Shown: positions 1 to 10,239 of the stretch, in pieces | Layout of the letters: the number at the start of each line of letters is the position of its first letter | Position numbering within the stretch: the stretch's first letter is position 1 | Notes under the pieces: model-generated | What the model was told of the DNA's origin: nothing | What the model saw: only the letters and a program-made list of their open reading frames with translations | Database searches by the model: none | Position numbers and translations under genes: made by a program | Assembly: GCA_030544215.1 (NCBI GenBank) | Contig: JARZZO010000011.1 | Location: 3,148,001 to 3,212,000, forward strand | DNA: 64,000 nucleotides | Reading direction: 5' to 3' | Source: Zantedeschia hybrid cultivar | Taxonomy: Eukaryota; Streptophyta; Magnoliopsida; Alismatales; Araceae

Positions 1-2040
1 GCACACTAATCATATTAAGGTTTATATTTGTCTAAATAATTGTTGGGGTTATAGGATTAGTAATCTCCAATGCAAGCACAAATTATTCGGGACTGCCGGA
101 AGCCATCAGAAATATTTCCATCGGGGACGGCTTTTGTCATCATCACAAATGTTTAAACGGATAGCTTTATTTTGTAATCAAACTATTTATTTCCATTAGG
201 AACGGCTTTTTTAGTTGTCACAAACATTTCAATAATAATATAAAATTCTTAATCAAAGTATTTGAAATAGCTTCGTCCATGTCCATCTCTTGTAATATCA
301 CTTCCTGTAATGCGGCGTGTCATGTCAGATATCTAAATTATGGAACAATTGGAGGGTGCAGATCACTACAGCACTGGCGGCTGTCCGATCTAGCCGTCTG
401 ATTAACCACAGACACTATAATGATATGTACTGTACGACTCCTCGTAAATTATGAATCTTTAAGAAATATTTATTATAAAGAAACAGACTAAACCATAAAC
501 ACACTTGAGATGGATCAGGGCCATAGAAACCAGAAGAAAAAGGGTGCAGCAACCATATGCATGAAGCCCCCAAGGAAAAAAACAAAAGGAGCTATATCCG
601 TGGTTTCGTGCATAACAGCAAAAGATTAGCCACCTTTCAACAAGAAGCCTTCGCAAAGAAGCAGGTCATTATGCCTAAGAGACTGTTGCCATTTAACTGG
701 AAACAACAAAGCATGAAATCGTCCAAAACAAGCATCGACTCGAGTATACTTGGTCCCAAACACAGCCAAAATTGGTTTCATAAGGCAAAAGAATTAAAAA
801 AATATATCCATGACTTTCCTAACATAATATATAGTATATCAAATTCATATTACCAAGAGGACCCATGGGGTGCCTAGAATGTCATCTGAATCACCCGATT
901 CTTCATCCATGATGCTGCCGCTCATTTACAAATGAAGTCATCATCGTCACTCGCTTGCCACCACAAACTGCATAGATTCATTTCAAGGTATTATATTCTC
1001 CCCTGGGCGATCATCTATCCCATGATGAGTCCTTTTCATGCAAAACTCAAACCCACCAAACACTGCCTTCCACACACAATGGCAAAAGGATGGTATTCGG
1101 GACATAGCAGCTGGGCAATCAGAAGCTTGGCTCAACACAAGCATGTGACTCAACACAAGCATATGACGCTGACATGTAAATGGGCAAGAAAACAAATGTT
1201 GAACCCAGTAAATTAAAAAACTTTCACGAAAACACAGTTGCAGTCTAGGATTCACGTCACAGACGATAAAACAATGGCGGCCATGTTACAGTGTTTTCCT
1301 ATCTGATCTAAAGATTCTGAACTCACAATGACGGCCAGATTGCTCGCAAGTCACAGGGGCAGCACAACATCTTCGTTCCACTCTGCGTATTCCACTTTTA
1401 TGCTGCCACTTACACGAAGACAAACAATTGTCACTCGCTTGGCATAGCAAATGATTCATCTGGAGACAACATATTCCTCCCTGCACATATGCAACCATTT
1501 ACCATGTGATAAATCCTTTTCACGTAAAACTCAAAACCCACAAAATGCTCCATTTCAGACGATGTTCAGAACCTAGTTGTTGCAATAAGAAAGTTAGCTA
1601 TAACAATGGAAGCATGTGATCTTCACATGAAATGATGCATACCTTGAAATTAGTAAGTTTAAGAACAAGTTTGCGTGAAACTTGTAATATCATTTCAGAC
1701 AAAACAAACAGTTGCAATCTAGGATTCATGTCAGACAAAAAAACAATGTTGTGTGTCACACCATTCCCATATCTGAATTCACAATGGCAGCCAGATTACC
1801 CAAAGCCGCATAATGACAATTTCACAAATGATAACTAGTCGACCCCAACAAGAAGGACATGATCACACAAATATTTCAGTAGTGGCAAAGATCCTGCAAG
1901 AGTTTTTTGTGTCCACATATGAAACAGCTATTGTAAAGAAACTATGCTTTTAACTGATTAAAAGGTTCCATCTATTCTCTCTCTTTTTGACAGATGCACA
2001 CTTCGCAGTTCTGAAAACAGGGTATAACAGGTCGATTCAA
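1..2040. other. Duplicated 3' flank of CDKC, no gene seen
   Basis: This stretch lies downstream of the truncated CDKC copy and matches 39325-41364 at a constant offset of 39,324 bp with no indel seen. It is AT-rich, with only short ORFs that show no family resemblance. Part of it near 2040 may be CDKC 3' UTR. No tRNA, rRNA or other RNA gene is evident. Confidence 0.7.
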
Positions 2041-3765
2041 CTATTGCCACCCATACTGCTGATTGCGGTTGCTGCCCGTCATGTTTGGGCCTCTACTCTG
2101 ACCAGAAGCAGCATAATGTCCGCCTTGGGGGTAATTTGGGGCACCGACTGCATAACCACTGCCACCCCCTCCTCTTGGACCTGCTGCAGGCATACCACCA
2201 CCAGGATAAGGCGGTCCACGTCCTTGTGGAGGGTATGGGGCACTACTGTAACCTCCACCTTGGCCTCCTCGGTTAGGATTGTATCCACCACTTGGATTTC
2301 CACCTTGTGGATATCTACTTGGTCCTCCTGATGGTCCACGAGGCTTTGCATAATGGTGACTTGGCCCAGCAACCACAGGGGGTGGCACGTTGTGGAGTGG
2401 CTGCTGGCTGGGGCCAGGCCTGAACTGAGGATGCACCTGCCCTGTCTGTTGTATAGGAGGAAGTCGTGTGTGCGGCTGAGGATGCTGTAGCTTCTGCCTT
2501 TTTGCGTTTTCTTCATTTTGACGCTGTTGTTGGCGCTTCTTCTTTGTTTGAAATTCATGTGAGGATTCGTATTTCGGCAAGCTGTTATACACACACAACT
2601 GGATGTTGAGAAGCAAGAGAGAACTAGCTAACTAGCATACTATGAATTAGCAAATAGAAGACACTGAGGTAAACAAAGTGTAAAGGGCATACCTTTTTGG
2701 ATCACAGGGCAAGGGATCGGTCCAAAAATATTCTGCATCCAGTGCATCTTTTGCAGATATTCTCTAGTTTAAGCAGTGAGAAATTGGTTAAAACACATGC
2801 ACTGGATAAAGCATCATAGTATCTCGGAAAAAGTTTTGCCCATGTGAATCTTGCCTCCAAATGCCAAAGGAAAATGAAGAGGAACTCAGGTTTTTCTTTT
2901 AGTGATCAATTTTTAAAAACATGGAGTATCAGAACACCAGCCCATGCATTCCAACTGTTGTATGGCCGTCAAAATGAAAGGACTCTACTAGATATAGTAG
3001 ACACCTGAGATGGATCAAGCGTAAGCATCCTCTCCAGTAATTCCAGAGCGTGACGATCAAAGCTGTAGACAATAGGCAACAGAAGGAAAAGTCTGGTAAA
3101 AATGAGGCAAAGGGATAAAATAGCCTTGCAACTTCTAGTTAAGTCCACAATACGACAATGACAGAGTAGATCCCCAAATTGAAATTGATGAACCTTAGAG
3201 GCATACAAGGACACTTACTGCTTGAAAACTTCCCTCACACGTCTTTTCATTGGCTTTGGTGGCTTGAAATTGGTATACCAAGGAATCTTAGTAACACCTG
3301 GCCAGTTGGCCTCATCAGGAGTACCACAAAGCTCAAAAATTTTGGTTAGCTGCTCTGGCTGCAATGAAAATTAGATATGATTAGTGCGTACAAGCATAGG
3401 AAAACATATACACATATAAGATGCTTGGAAAAATGCAAACAGAACATCCACCATAGAATAGTCAAAGAACTAGAAGTGCTTGCAACAACTAGCATTTACT
3501 GACGGAAGAGTTCTCAGAATTTTTCTTTTACAAAAAAATATGTTATCTTAGCAATGAAGGACAGAAAAATCCAACACTCACTTGGGATAGAAAATAACCA
3601 TTTTTCAGCATTCAAACCAAAGGTCCACATTCAGGTACCAGGTTTACCTCATTTTTTCCAGGCAAGATAGGTTTTCCATGCAGAAGTTCTGCGAAGATAC
3701 AACCAACAGACCACATATCGACAGCTGGACCGTATTTTGTGGCTCCAAGGAGCAACTCTGGAGGC
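2041..3765 (-). pseudogene. Truncated CDKC copy, exons 8-12 only
   Basis: This is a 5'-truncated duplicate of the CDKC gene at 41365-54126. Exons read on the minus strand are 3648-3765 (exon 8), 3219-3358 (9), 3005-3062 (10), 2693-2763 (11) and 2041-2581 (12, stop at 2041-2043). They encode residues 206-514 of the kinase: the PPELLLGATKYGPAVDMWSVGC segment, the C-lobe and the Gly/Pro/Gln-rich tail. Exons 1-7 are missing, so there is no Gly-rich loop, catalytic lysine, HRD or DFG motif, and no kinase could be made. Alignment to the full gene stops inside intron 7 near 3849, and the amplified array begins at 3869. The coding parts show no damage, which implies very recent formation. It could only be expressed from a cryptic promoter. 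Confidence 0.9.
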
Positions 3766-3849
3766 CTGTCCAAACCATCATGATGCAGAAACCAAGTAAG
3801 GCTAGAAACATTGCATGCTATATTAAAATAGCAAATTTTTATACTGAAT

Positions 3850-3868
3850 TATAAATCAATAGATTTAT
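3850..3868. other. Duplication breakpoint filler
   Basis: These 19 AT-rich bases match neither the CDKC intron 7 sequence, which continues differently from 43174, nor the end of the 11,554-bp unit seen before 15423 and 26977. They look like filler at a rearrangement junction between CDKC intron 7 and the array. Confidence 0.6.
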
Positions 3869-4520
3869 ACAACATGCACAGATGTTTCAATCAATAATAC
3901 TTTGCTTCAATGTCTTCACTGTTATACTATAAGGTATTGCATCAAATATAAAAATATATTTTTGATTTTTTTTAAAGTTAAACCTCACATGCCCCGCATA
4001 TGTGTACAATCCGATTTCTAATTTGATAATCTACAAAAATTAAACGAATCAAGAACTACTATTGGATTCGGCCTATTAAGAATATTTCTTTAGTGTTCAT
4101 TAGGGTTATGTGTTTGACTTCTTAAAATTTGTTGGGTCACCTATCAGATGATCAGACTATATGGATGACTGGAGTGTGTGATGTCCGACCAAAAAAAAAA
4201 AAAAAAAAAAATCCTTTTTTACATTTGTTGCGATGCCCGGGGTGCAATACTGATAACATTGCAGCAATTATTACTCTCTTTCCACTATTGTTTGATACTC
4301 AAATCTCAATGTACAAGCTAGCCTTTCTCAAAAGTGCTGACGCCTAACCATAGTTCAGCCCAGATCCAACACAAACTCAAAGGCCAAAGTTAGGCTGAGT
4401 CAGGCCAGCCTGAGTTATTCTATGCCACCCAGTATTACTCTCAGTATAAGCATATTACTCTCAGTATAAGCATATATGGTAGACTAATATTCAAATTGTT
4501 ATCGGTAAAAATTATATGGA
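3869..4520 (+). repeat. Flanking repeat R, first copy
   Basis: This AT-rich noncoding block opens each unit (also 15423-16074 and 26977-27628). A diverged homologue, R', follows the last unit at 38531-39230. The two share recognisable stretches such as the TTTCAAT...TAATACTTTGCTTCAATG segment and the GGCTGAGTCAGGCCAGCC segment, with many substitutions and indels. It contains an A-tract of about 20 bases near 4192. The pair R/R' brackets the amplified segment and is a plausible recombination substrate. Confidence 0.7.
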
Positions 4521-4976
4521 TATGTGGGAAATATTTGGCATGACCTAAATTTTTTTAATTTTTTAATTTTAATTATACCAGCGACCGATGCAACGTTGGT
4601 TGCCGATGCAACAAGTAAAACTAAAAGTTTGAATAGGAGTACATAAGTAACTTTTAGAGTGAGTTAAACATAAAACTCATATTTAACTATGATAGATTTA
4701 AGAAAAGTTGACATAAGCAAATGGTAAGGATTAAAATTACAAAGTTTAAGTTTATAAAGATTAATAACAAAATATGCAAGATACATAAACTTATTTCGAA
4801 TTCTTTATATTTATAGGATTGATAAAAAGAGCTATTTATATAATGTTTTATTAAATAACATATAATGAATTGTTTTTTTATTCATACTTGTGTTACACCA
4901 AACTTAACGATCATCACCCGGCAGCACAGAGTCATGTTGTTTCTTTACGTACTAAAACAAAGACGGAGGGTGTGAT

Positions 4977-5915
4977 TAGGGGTGCAAAACGGTAAGATCC
5001 GAATGGGTTTCGACCCGGATCCGAGCAGGACCCGCATCACACGCATAAGATGTGGACCCGGATCCGCTTTTCCCTCAACTTCATCGGAGGTCTGAATTAT
5101 CTGGCATCAATCATCAGGCCCACTGCCATAGCCAGCCTAGGTGGAGGGAGGTGGCCGACAGCACTGTCGGAGCTAGGCACGCATCACCAGAGTATGCGAA
5201 GAAGAGGAGTGGTAGTGGTTTCTTGCAGTGAGGGTGCTGGAAGTGGAGGTGAGGAGGTGGAGCTCTGGTCGAAGTAGGCCGATGCGGTGGTACCGGATGG
5301 GAGGATGCGGCCGCAGGCGTCAACAATGGCGGAGGCGTTGCGGTCTGGCCATCGAGATGGGGAGGGAAGAGGAGAGAAGGGGGGAGGACCAAACCAAACC
5401 AAGAGACTGAGATTAGATCTCAGCGGGTGGGGAGGACCTTCTTGACGATTTCGTCGCTGAGGGCGGCGATCTGGGAGTCAATGGCCTGGATTGTCTTCTC
5501 CTTATGGCGCTCCAGGTTGGCCAGGTCCACCACCAGCCCCTCCTACACCCGCCGTCGCCCCTCCGCCAGCTTTTGCTCCAGATCCACCGTCGACTCCTTC
5601 TTCATTTGGTGCAACGCCGCTGCGATCTCCGCCCGCGCCGCCTTCAACACTGCCTCTGCCTGATCCTCCAGCCGCCTCAGCTCCTCCGACTTGTCCTTCA
5701 TGTCCGCGAGCTTCGCCTTGATCGCCGCGTCCCGCTCGTCCATGAACTTCCCCAGCGGCCAAAAAAAATCTAGAATTTCAGAGGACAGATGGAGATCCGA
5801 CGGAGGTACCTGTGGAAAGTCCGATTTGCAAATGCGGTTATACGAGAGAATCCGGATTCGCATATAGGTAATCTGATCGGGTCGGGTTTGGATCTACCGA
5901 CCTAGTGCAGTCCTA
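4977..5915. mobile_element. hAT-like element with captured gene fragment (unit 1)
   Basis: This 939-bp insertion is flanked by the 8-bp direct repeat GGTGTGAT (4969-4976 and 5916-5923). The left end starts TAGGGGTGCA and the right end reads TGCAGTCCTA, giving imperfect terminal inverted repeats; the similarity extends inward through CGGTA, GATCC and CGACCCG. An 8-bp target duplication with TAG-type ends fits the hAT superfamily. There is no transposase, so it is non-autonomous. It carries a fragment of a gene for chloroplast ATP synthase subunit b' (5420-5761), which makes it a Pack-TYPE-like transduplication element. A Mutator assignment is less likely because the target duplication is 8 bp. 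Confidence 0.7.
5420..5761 (-). pseudogene. Captured ATP synthase b' (ATPF2/atpG-type) fragment, unit 1
   Basis: Minus-strand translation reads WPLGKFMDERDAAIKAKL, then a charged helix through AARAEIAAALHQMKKE and EQKLAEGRRRV. An in-frame TAG follows at 5543-5545, then EGLVVDLANLERHKEKTIQ and a C-terminal DSQIAALSDEIVKKVLPTR with stop at 5420-5422. This is the stromal coiled-coil stalk of the nuclear-encoded chloroplast ATP synthase b' subunit. The transit peptide and membrane helix are absent. The missing N-terminus and the premature stop make it non-functional. The frame is otherwise open, so capture was fairly recent. A transcript from it could act only as antisense or small-RNA source. 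Confidence 0.85.
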
Positions 5916-6959
5916 GGTGTGATTGAGGGCGAGTGAGACTGTAAGAGTACCTGCGTCTGCATGGGAGAGATGAAAGAGTGCGTTGGGTGGGAGGAGAGGA
6001 GGAAGGGGTGGGTGGGGATCCGCTAACAAGGATTTGATAAGGGAAATCGGCTTCTTGCATCCGGGTTTCAGAGGTCTCTAGACCCTTTTTTCTGGATCCA
6101 TTCCGTTTCGGATTCTTTGGATCTTTTCCTTGGACCCTCTATATGGACCCTAAAATTGAATTGGTTAGAAATTATTTACCTATGGGACGCATTGAATTCA
6201 TAAGGATTTAAAAAGTAAATTTCAACCAATGAAATTTGAGGGTCTATGCAAAAGCCTAGAAAAAGGGGTCCAGGTGATCCCTTTCAGTTTCCATGAAACT
6301 GCTGGAGCCCAATCTGTTTTCTAATTAGAAAATAAGAAACACGTAGTTACTTCTGGCTGATATGGCACCTTTGACCGGTCAAACAATGCATATCTTTAAT
6401 TAAATTTTTAAGAGTGTTATTTTGGTAAATAAAATTTTAAATAGTGATAAATCAAAAGAATACCGATCACGATTATATACATGCAATTATTCATGTGGAT
6501 GTGTGCACACCTGTACGAAACCAGATAATCTTCTCAGAGGTTCTATCTGGATTTTTTGGGCTTCTGATCTTTTGGAAACTCTCAACTACCAACTTTTTCT
6601 ATGTAATGTTGATGTTCATCCTTCTATCGACAATTAAACTTTCTGCAGGTTGCGTTCACTGATCATATTGGAAACTCTAAGTTATGATCCGCTTATGTTT
6701 TCTCTTTGCTCCTCCAAGGTTATTCCCACAATTATAATGGTCAGTAACGGGGGGTGTAAAGTTGCATTTTTAGAATTTTATTTAGGCCCTTTATGTGTTA
6801 TGGCAATGTGAGAAGGGACAGCTCTGATCGATTGGATCCATGCTTTGTGGTTCATAATTAGTGATAACAATATTGTCATGATATCTTATTATTATAATGC
6901 ATGGATAGACAGTCTTGGAGCGGAAAGAGTGCGGTTCTAGTAAGTATAAGTTTAGATGG

Positions 6960-8302
6960 GACTAAGTACAGGAGGGAAAGTTTCGAAAACCTTTTCATCG
7001 GGAATAGAAAAAATTATATCAAAAAGAGTTTTCTAAAAAATTCACCTCTCTACTGACCGACCGAGTAATGTCTAAACCTACGCTTAGAGGATCCCTTCTC
7101 ATCTGAAAAGGACAGTAAGCACTTAGTATTTTATTAATCAACTTCAGATCATATTAGACTATTTTTCTTTCCAGTAACATTTATTGCAAGACAAGTATCT
7201 TCATAGTTGTGATGCATGATCCGATGACTAGAATTGCGTGACAACATAATTTCTTTTTATTTTTTTATTTTTTGCAACCTTCTTTGAGCTAAGAATTATT
7301 TTGCATTACCCAAAACATTGCAGCAAGTATTATTCTTTTTTTTTTTTTACATCCCTGTTGGAATTGAATCTGGCTCCCATATGGTTCTCTTTGCCCTATG
7401 AGGGTGTTGAAGTATTTGGCTATATGTTAACTGCTCAGTGCCTTCTTGAATGTACCATTTTTTAAGTATTTAAGAGTGTAGGGTCAGAGATTCGTCCGAT
7501 CGGAATCATACGGCTGAGTCTCTTCCAAATCACAGAAAATTCCCCACGCTCCTACAAGATAGACAATAGGTAAGAGGAGACTTCAGTTGCGATCTGGGGG
7601 AACCCCCTCCGATGCCTAAATCATAGTATGCAAGGGTAGAGAGAGAGTAAATACTCGGGGTCTTGGGAATACCTTCTGGGGATACCAGGGGATCCCTTTT
7701 ATAAAGATGGATCTCAGGCAATAGTTGAGTCCGAATAGAGAGCGTATCGGGGGAGTCCGGTCCGATCCTCAGGCGAGACTCGACTCTGGCTTCCCTTATC
7801 TAGCTCTGATTTTCTTGATCTGCGGATTGGAAGTAGATTCCAATTGACAAGAAGTCTTCCCGCGCACATAGGGCGTCGGCGTTCGTTTCTGATTCAAGGA
7901 CCCCCCATGAGAGTCCAGACATATAGACCTGCTGATTGAAAGGCCCAACCATCCTGGCAAGGGGCTAGAGTGCCTCTTTACGGACCGGCCCACCCGGTTA
8001 ACGGGCCAACGAAACTGGGCCCTCTCAAGGAGAACTTTCGGTTGTTATTTGATCATTGAAATTCACAAAAAAAAATCTTTGCCCTTCTATCCCTTAGCTT
8101 TTGAACTTTTCGTTCAATGATAGAAGTCTATAAGAATTGAAGGGTAAACCCAAGCAACGTAAGATTACCTTATTCTGACATAAAGGTTACAAGTTATTTT
8201 GAATTAAAAAAAACAACTTCTCTACTTAACAGAAGTAAGACTACGTATATCGATCCTCCCCCAGACTCCTCATTGATGAAGTTCCTTGCATTGGATATGT
8301 TA
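6960..8302 (+). repeat. 1.35-kb direct repeat, copy A (unit 1)
   Basis: Copy A (6960-8302) and copy B (8713-10069) are diverged direct repeats inside each unit. Both run from a block near AGTAC..GAGGG(A)AAAG, through the BamHI-like GGATCCCTTCTCATC stretch and a solo LTR, to a shared end GATGAAGTTCCTTGCATTGG. They are separated by about 410 bp that contain a GC-rich minisatellite. The same pair recurs at +11,554 and +23,108. The duplication is older than the amplification of the unit, because A and B differ far more than the units do. Confidence 0.75.
7477..8027 (-). mobile_element. Solo LTR, copy A (unit 1)
   Basis: This 551-bp block is bounded by TG...CA ends, with AAGAG before and AGGAG after as a probable decayed 5-bp target duplication. 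On the minus strand it starts TGAGAGGGCCC and contains a TATAAAAGGGATCC promoter-like stretch, with a pyrimidine-rich region following, as in LTR retrotransposons. No gag-pol or primer-binding site is adjacent. Superfamily is uncertain; Ty3-gypsy is my guess. Confidence 0.55.
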
Positions 8303-8331
8303 CTTGTATTCAGAACCAAATAGTACCGCAT

Positions 8332-8531
8332 GCGCGGAGATGCGGCGGCGAGCACACAAGAGGAGCACTGCACGCGCGGAGATGTGGCGGCATTGCGACG
8401 ACGATCATAGCGAATTGAGCAGACGAGAGGAGCGCACGGAGATGCGGCGGTGTTGTGAAGACGGTCACAGCGCACCGAGCAGAGGAGAAGAGGGCGCGGA
8501 GTTATGTCGGCGTTGCGAGAAGCGTGAGGGC
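8332..8531. repeat. GC-rich minisatellite (unit 1)
   Basis: Copies of a GCGCGGAGATG(C/T)GGCGGC-type module start at 8332, 8374, 8434 and 8494, giving spacings of 42, 60 and 60 bp. The resulting 82-aa open frame is itself repetitive (AEMRRR..., AEMWRH..., TEMRRC...). I regard the frame as a by-product of the repeat. Equivalent blocks occur at 19886-20085 and 31440-31639. Confidence 0.7.
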
Positions 8532-8712
8532 TAGGGCTCCAGCATATCTGAAAATAAAAAGTGTCCCTCCAATCGGTTGAAAATTCAAGAGAGTTTCAGA
8601 TTTAAGACATCTAATCAGACATCAATTCAGTCATTGAACCAAACGATCTGAAATTTCTAACATCTGACTGCTTCAAACACTAGAGGTCCATTAAGGGTTA
8701 TCAAACGGATCT

Positions 8713-10069
8713 TAAGTACTAGAGGGGAAAGAGTTCTTCCAAGTTCCAAAAACTTAAAAATCTCATCATGAATAGAAAAAGCTATATCAAAAAGAGTTTT
8801 CTAAAAAACTTCACCTCTCTGTACTAACTGACTGAGTATTGTCCAAATCTACACTTAGAGGATCCCTTCTCATCCGAAAAGGACAGTAAGCACCTAGTTT
8901 TTTGTTAATTAACTTTAGATATATCAGACTATTTTTCTTTAGAGTAACATTTATTGTAAGACAAGTATCTTCGTAGTTGTACTGCATGATCCGATGACTA
9001 GGATTGCGTGACAACATAATTTCTTTTTATTTTTTTATTTTTTGCAACCTTCATTGAGCTAAGAATTGTTTTGCATTATCCAAAATATTGCAGCAAGTAT
9101 TATTTTTTCTGTTTACATCCCAATTGCAACTGAATCGGGCTTCCATATGGTTCTCTATGCCCTATGAGGGTGTTGAAGTACCTGGCTATGGGTTAACTGG
9201 TTAGTGCCTTTTTGAATGTATTATTTTTTAAGTATTTAAGAGTGTTGGGTCGGAGGTTCATCCGATTAAAATCAGATGGCTGAGACTCCTCTGAATCACA
9301 GGAAGCTCCCCAAGCTCCTAGAAGACTGACGCCAGGTAAGAGGAAACCCCAGTTGCGATCCTTTCCGTTGCTTAAGTCAGAGTATGCAAGGGCAGAAAGA
9401 AAGTAAACACTCGGGGTCTTGGGGATATCTTCTGGGGGTACCAGGGGGTCCCTTTTATAAAGACGGATATGAGGCAATAGTTGAGTCCGAGCAGAGAGAG
9501 TATCGGAGGAGCTCGGTCTGATCCAAGGCAAGACGGGACTCTGGCTTTTCTTATCTAGCTCTAGTTTCCTTTATCTGCGGATTGGAAGTAGATTCGGAAG
9601 AGACTTCCTTTGCAGGAAGTCTTCCTACGCACACGCGACGTCCGTTTCGGATTCAAAGACCCCTGCGCAAGAGTCCAGACACACGGGCCCACTGACTGAA
9701 AGACCCAACTACCCTAGCAAGGGCGAGGGCGCCTCTTTACGGAGCGGTGCACCTGGTTAATGGGTCAATGAAATTGGGCCCTCTCAAGGAGAACTTTGGG
9801 TTGCTATTTGATCATTGAAATTCATAAAAAAAAAAAAAATCTTTGGCCTTCTATCCCGTAGCTTTTGAACTTTTCGTTTAATGATAGAAGTCTATAAGAA
9901 TTGAAGGGTGAACCCAAGGCAACGTAAGATTACCTTATTTTGACATAAAGGTCACAAGTTAATTTGAATAAAAAAAAAACAACTTCTCTACTTAACAGAA
10001 GGAAGACTATGTGTATCTATCCTCCCCCAGACCCCTCATTGATGAAGTTCCTTGCATTGGATATGTCCT
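8713..10069 (+). repeat. 1.35-kb direct repeat, copy B (unit 1)
   Basis: Second copy of the repeat described at 6960-8302. Its solo LTR sits at the same relative place with the same flanks, so the LTR inserted before the duplication. Equivalent copies begin near 20267 and 31821. Confidence 0.75.
9243..9786 (-). mobile_element. Solo LTR, copy B (unit 1)
   Basis: A 544-bp TG...CA block homologous to 7477-8027, again flanked by AAGAG and AGGAG. It includes the same TATAAAAGGGA promoter-like motif on the minus strand. No internal retrotransposon domain is present. Confidence 0.55.
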
Positions 10070-10239
10070 TTTTTCGGTCTATAAAATTCATATCTTAAAA
10101 TATGTATCTTATATTAGTACTCTTTGGAATCATGATGAGTATGCCTTAAAAGAAGAGAGATGTACATAAACTTTAAACTATTTGAATATTTCAAATTTGA
10201 TAAAAGTTTTTATATTTTTCCTTCTCACTTACCTGCAGT

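Noticed and set aside
2079..2594. 171-aa minus-strand ORF overlapping CDKC exon 12 (also 41403-41918)
   Set aside because: It is a shadow frame of the Gly/Pro-rich CDKC tail and runs through the intron-exon boundary.
8286..8534. 82-aa Arg/Glu-rich ORF in each unit
   Set aside because: Its sequence is explained by the 60-bp GC-rich minisatellite; no start context or homologue supports a gene.
6960..10069. A complete LTR retrotransposon with 1.35-kb LTRs
   Set aside because: Only about 410 bp separate the repeats, with no primer-binding site, gag or pol, and each repeat contains its own shorter TG...CA block.
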